Assembly: GCF_008727875.1 (NCBI RefSeq)
Contig: NZ_VTWS01000001.1
Location: 930,001-994,000, forward strand
DNA length: 64,000 nucleotides
Source of the DNA: Larkinella humicola
GTDB lineage: Bacteria; Bacteroidota; Bacteroidia; Cytophagales; Spirosomataceae
Direction of reading: 5' to 3'
The notes below the pieces were generated by a model, which ran no database searches, was not told where the DNA came from, and saw only the letters and a program-made list of their open reading frames with translations. Positions 61,808-64,000 of the stretch are shown piece by piece. Numbering within the stretch: the first letter of the stretch is position 1; every line of letters starts with the position of its first letter. Made by a program: the position numbers and the translations under genes.

Positions 61808-62179
61808 ATGCCACAACCGCCCGATAGATCATACACCAACGAACCGTTTTTCAACACACGGCTCATCATCAACACCCTGTTGATTCTGTCCAACAGTGCG
61901 CTGCTACTCTTTGTGATTAAATGGGCGGATGTGGTACACTGGCCGTATTTTCTGGCGGCAGTCAGCGCTGCGATCATCGGTTTCCTGGAACCCCGCAAAG
62001 GCTGGATTCTGGCAGTTTTGCAAGCGGCTTTCCTCTGGATCGGCTACACGTTTTTTACGGCTTCTCCCGAAAACGGCGGTAAACAGGAACTGGAGCTTTT
62101 CTGCCTCTACGGTTCCATTTTCCTCACGTTTCTGGGAAGTTTCGTCGGCGGTATTTTGAAACGGGCAGTCGGTAACTGA
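61808..62179 (+). CDS. Small integral membrane protein (123 aa)
   Basis: ATG at 61808 (MPQPPDRSYTNEPFF). Four hydrophobic segments, at about 22-41, 46-62, 65-85 and 94-113 (LIINTLLILSNSALLLFVIK, HWPYFLAAVSAAIIGFL, ILAVLQAAFLWIGYTFF and FCLYGSIFLTFLGSFVGGIL). It starts 25 bp after the DsbA-like gene, so probably co-transcribed. No known family. Confidence 0.7.
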   Translation: MPQPPDRSYTNEPFFNTRLIINTLLILSNSALLLFVIKWADVVHWPYFLAAVSAAIIGFLEPRKGWILAVLQAAFLWIGYTFFTASPENGGKQELELFCLYGSIFLTFLGSFVGGILKRAVGN

Positions 62180-62189
62180 TCGGGGGCTT

Positions 62190-62209
62190 GGTGTTCATTA
62201 TTCGATATT
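62190..62209. repeat. Left heptad arm of the nested terminator region
   Basis: On the minus strand it reads [G]AATATC-GAATAAT-GAACACC, the same words as the first units of the array at 62448-62510. The two can pair around the inserted palindrome. Confidence 0.55.
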
Positions 62210-62257
62210 TTCTAGTTTTAACGCAAACTGTGAGATTATTGACCCCTCCGGGGTCCG

Positions 62258-62376
62258 ATGTTAATAGCAAATCGGTATTTCAAGAGCTCCAGGCGTGCCG
62301 GAGGTACGCGATATAAGCTGAGTTGCGTACCTCCGGCACGCCTGGAGCTCTTGAAATACCGATTTGCTATTAACAT
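62258..62376. repeat. 52-bp perfect inverted repeat with 15-nt loop
   Basis: The arms 62258-62309 and 62325-62376 are exact complements; loop GATATAAGCTGAGTT. The terminal bases are ATGTTAATAGC and the inner part is rich in GC (GGCGTGCCGGAGGTACGC). No coding capacity. Perfect pairing suggests recent origin or active maintenance, as in a non-autonomous mobile element. Confidence 0.88.
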
Positions 62377-62447
62377 TACGTGCCTCTGGCACTCAAACAA
62401 CTGTTAGGCAAGGGCATCATCTCATAGCTGGCGTTATTATTAAACTT

Positions 62448-62510
62448 GAATATCGAACACCGAATGTTGAATAACGAATACTGAACAAAGAATCATGAAC
62501 ACTGAACGCT
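62448..62510. repeat. Nine tandem GAAYNNN heptanucleotides
   Basis: GAATATC-GAACACC-GAATGTT-GAATAAC-GAATACT-GAACAAA-GAATCAT-GAACACT-GAACGCT: nine units in exact 7-bp register, constant at GAAY and free at the last three positions. The array ends 1 bp before the stop of the minus-strand GH43 gene. Confidence 0.85.
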
Positions 62511-62511
62511 G

Positions 62512-63519
62512 CTACTTCAACGGCTGCGGCTTCACGCCTTCCACCGTAATCTTCACCGGCTTAATCAATCCCTTCGCGTCAAATTCCATGACGTCGATGC
62601 AGGTTTCGCGATGGTTACCATCGGTTTCCGTTAGCGGCCGACGGTGATACACGATGTACCATTGATCTTTGCCCGGCACCTGAATCACGGAATGATGACC
62701 CGCGCCGGTTGCCACTGCGGGATCCTGCTTGAGAATTTTATCAACCCGCTCGAAGGGGCCAAACGGCGAATCCGCCATGGCGTAAGCGACGGAATAGTTT
62801 GGGCCAGTCCAGCCACCTTCCGACCACATGAAATAATATTTGCCGTTGCGAATGAACATGAACGGCCCTTCAACGTAGCCTTTGGGCGTAATTTCCTTAA
62901 ACGTCGTGCCATCGGCAAACGGCACAAAACCGGTGAAATCGTCTTTCAGTTTAGCGATGTTGCAGTGCCGCCAGCCGCCGTAAATCATGTAATACTGACC
63001 GTCTTTGTCCTTGAAAACAAACTGGTCGATGGGCTGTGCCCCGTTGATGATCTTGTCGATCAGCGGTTTACCCAGAAGATCCCTGAATGGTCCCGCCGGA
63101 TTGTCGGCCACGGCCACGCCAATCCCGCCCACGTCTTTCTGATCATTCTGAATGTCATTCGCTCCGAAAAACAGGTAATACTTGCCGCCTTTTTCAACGA
63201 TGGCCGGTGCCCACATGGCCCGCCAGGCCCATTTGATGGCCGTGGTGTCGATAATCCGGCTGTGTTTCGTCCAGGTCACCAGGTCGGGTGACGAAAACGC
63301 ATCCATGAAAACCTGCTGGTTGTAGGGTGCCGAGTAGGTTGGATAAATCCAGTATTTGTTCCCCAGAATAACACCTTCGGGATCGGCATACCAGCCCGGA
63401 AACACCGGGTTGCCAGACACTGACTTTTTCCCCGCCTTGGGTTGAGGAGTCATTGAGCCTTGTGAAAAAACCGGGAGGAATGAAAAAAGGAAAGCAACAA
63501 GCAGAAAATAGCGTTTCAT
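62512..63519 (-). CDS. Glycoside hydrolase family 43-like protein
   Basis: 335 aa with signal peptide (MKRYFLLVAFLFSFLPVFSQ). Five-bladed-propeller glycosidase features: catalytic Asp46 in FPGWYADPEG, pKa-modulating Asp in QPIDQFVFKDKDG and general acid Glu in GYVEGPFMF. It probably cleaves arabinosides or xylosides in the periplasm. The neighbouring upstream gene encodes a related propeller protein. Confidence 0.9.
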   Translation of the reverse strand: MKRYFLLVAFLFSFLPVFSQGSMTPQPKAGKKSVSGNPVFPGWYADPEGVILGNKYWIYPTYSAPYNQQVFMDAFSSPDLVTWTKHSRIIDTTAIKWAWRAMWAPAIVEKGGKYYLFFGANDIQNDQKDVGGIGVAVADNPAGPFRDLLGKPLIDKIINGAQPIDQFVFKDKDGQYYMIYGGWRHCNIAKLKDDFTGFVPFADGTTFKEITPKGYVEGPFMFIRNGKYYFMWSEGGWTGPNYSVAYAMADSPFGPFERVDKILKQDPAVATGAGHHSVIQVPGKDQWYIVYHRRPLTETDGNHRETCIDVMEFDAKGLIKPVKITVEGVKPQPLK

Positions 63520-63545
63520 CAGGATGGAATAGTTAAATCAATTCG

Positions 63546-64000
63546 TTAGGGTTGGGAAGTGGGCAGAAAAACCCGGACATCCGGGTGCATCGTATAAAGG
63601 CGGTATTTCGTACCGTCATGAACCAGAAATCCGCTCGACGTATTGTTTTCCATAATGGGATTTTTGGCGTATTTCTTCCAGTGAATCAGGTCTTTCGAAA
63701 CCGCTACGTTGTTGGTCCACTCCCGCCAGTCTTTAAAAGCCGACGCGTGGTAGTACATATAATACAGCCCTTTATGTTTGATAATCTGGTTGGTTGCCAC
63801 CGCAAACTGGTCGTATTTCTCCGGTCCGCATTTCAAAACCGGCTCATCCTGCACGTTCTTCCAGCTTTTAAGGTCTTTGGAGGTGGCCAGCCAAACCGCG
63901 GCATCGTTCCGTTCATAAAATAAATACCAGACACCACCTTCCTTCCAGATGGCCGGGGTGCCATACGGACCGGCACTGAGCGGTTTTCCGTCGACACCGC
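63546..64000 (-). CDS. GH43/GH117-like five-bladed propeller protein (partial, C-terminal part)
   Basis: The frame is open to the window edge, so the N-terminus is missing; about 150 aa are visible. The GTG at 63854 is not the start because the protein continues upstream (AGPYGTPAIWKEGGVWYLFY). Propeller phrasing includes YYMYYHASAFKDWREWTNNV, AVSKDLIHWKKYAKNP and SGFLVHDGTKYRLYTMHP. It lies 26 bp before the GH43 gene on the same strand, forming a pair likely co-transcribed and used on the same polysaccharide. Catalytic residues are mostly outside the window. Confidence 0.8.
   Translation of the reverse strand, partial: GVDGKPLSAGPYGTPAIWKEGGVWYLFYERNDAAVWLATSKDLKSWKNVQDEPVLKCGPEKYDQFAVATNQIIKHKGLYYMYYHASAFKDWREWTNNVAVSKDLIHWKKYAKNPIMENNTSSGFLVHDGTKYRLYTMHPDVRVFLPTSQP

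Larger units (their letters stand above)
62180..62511. other. 332-bp intergenic region packed with nested inverted repeats
   Basis: This convergent junction contains no gene. From outside in: heptad arms (62190-62209 and 62448-62510), small stems GACCCC-tcc-GGGGTC (62241-62255) and GTGCC-tct-GGCAC (62381-62393), and a 52-bp perfect inverted repeat (62258-62376). Confidence 0.75.

Noticed and set aside
10764-62510. Repeats considered as a CRISPR array
   Set aside because: The units are 7 bp without spacers or form single inverted repeats; there are no cas genes.

Overview
The window is about 54% GC by eye and densely coded. It belongs to a Bacteroidota, most likely Cytophagales (Spirosomataceae, Spirosoma/Larkinella-like). 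The evidence is a SusC/SusD pair, a type IX secretion (T9SS) C-terminal sorting domain, DUF3822 beside coaD, several TAnnTTTG promoter -7 elements, frequent GTG/TTG starts and little use of Shine-Dalgarno sites. No rRNA, tRNA, CRISPR array, integrase or transposase was seen. The species is not established.

Layout. 1-10 kb (mostly minus strand): the N-terminal part of gapN, a secreted T9SS glycoside hydrolase, a PAS histidine kinase with a nearby single-domain response regulator, and an operon of small lipoprotein, RecD-like helicase, small conserved protein and ceramidase-like hydrolase. 10-29 kb: housekeeping genes (CBS protein, two Nudix hydrolases, DUF3822, coaD, a CNNM/CorC transporter, pyrE, dprA, a MerR regulator, alaS) mixed with envelope genes (two Wzi-family proteins, a DUF4394 lipoprotein, a PhoX-like DUF839 lipoprotein and a di-haem peroxidase). 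29.8-37.5 kb: a TPR lipoprotein-like gene followed by a tightly coupled run of SAM decarboxylase, DUF4178 membrane protein, a 63-aa exported peptide, a DUF350 membrane protein, a membrane-anchored spermidine-synthase-like enzyme and a Tat/lipobox FAD oxidoreductase. This is the best candidate for a poorly described system: it looks like polyamine chemistry done at the membrane. 38.4-52.6 kb: one long minus-strand sugar-acid catabolic locus (LacI regulator, Tat-exported enolase-superfamily dehydratase, SusC, SusD, Tat-exported DgoD-like dehydratase, DUF4380 protein, DgoK, KDPGal aldolase, ExuT-like MFS importer, sulfatase). 52.9-58.2 kb: a PaoABC-type aldehyde oxidase and a GntP permease. 58.2-64 kb: DinB, Crp/Fnr and LytS-type kinase genes, a DsbA-like oxidoreductase and two GH43-like glycosidases, the last cut by the window edge.

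How the genes work together. Two LacI-type operators bracket lacI: one inside its own promoter and one in front of the first catabolic gene. The likely route is import of a carbohydrate through SusCD, dehydration of the sugar acid in the periplasm by Tat-exported enzymes, uptake of the 2-keto-3-deoxy acid by the MFS carrier, phosphorylation by DgoK and cleavage by the aldolase to pyruvate and glyceraldehyde 3-phosphate, which the gapN product upstream could oxidise.

The intergenic DNA carries at least three classes of inverted repeat. (1) A family of about 80-110 bp with CCCCTAAATCC ends, a modular stem and a conserved loop; one copy is inserted in frame into the signal-peptide region of the sulfatase. 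(2) Heptanucleotide arrays (AATGNNN, AGTTAAG, GAAYNNN types) folded into long hairpins, mostly between convergent genes. (3) A 52-bp perfect inverted repeat nested inside such a heptad hairpin near 62.3 kb. These arrays and the polyamine-like operon are the most interesting parts of the window.
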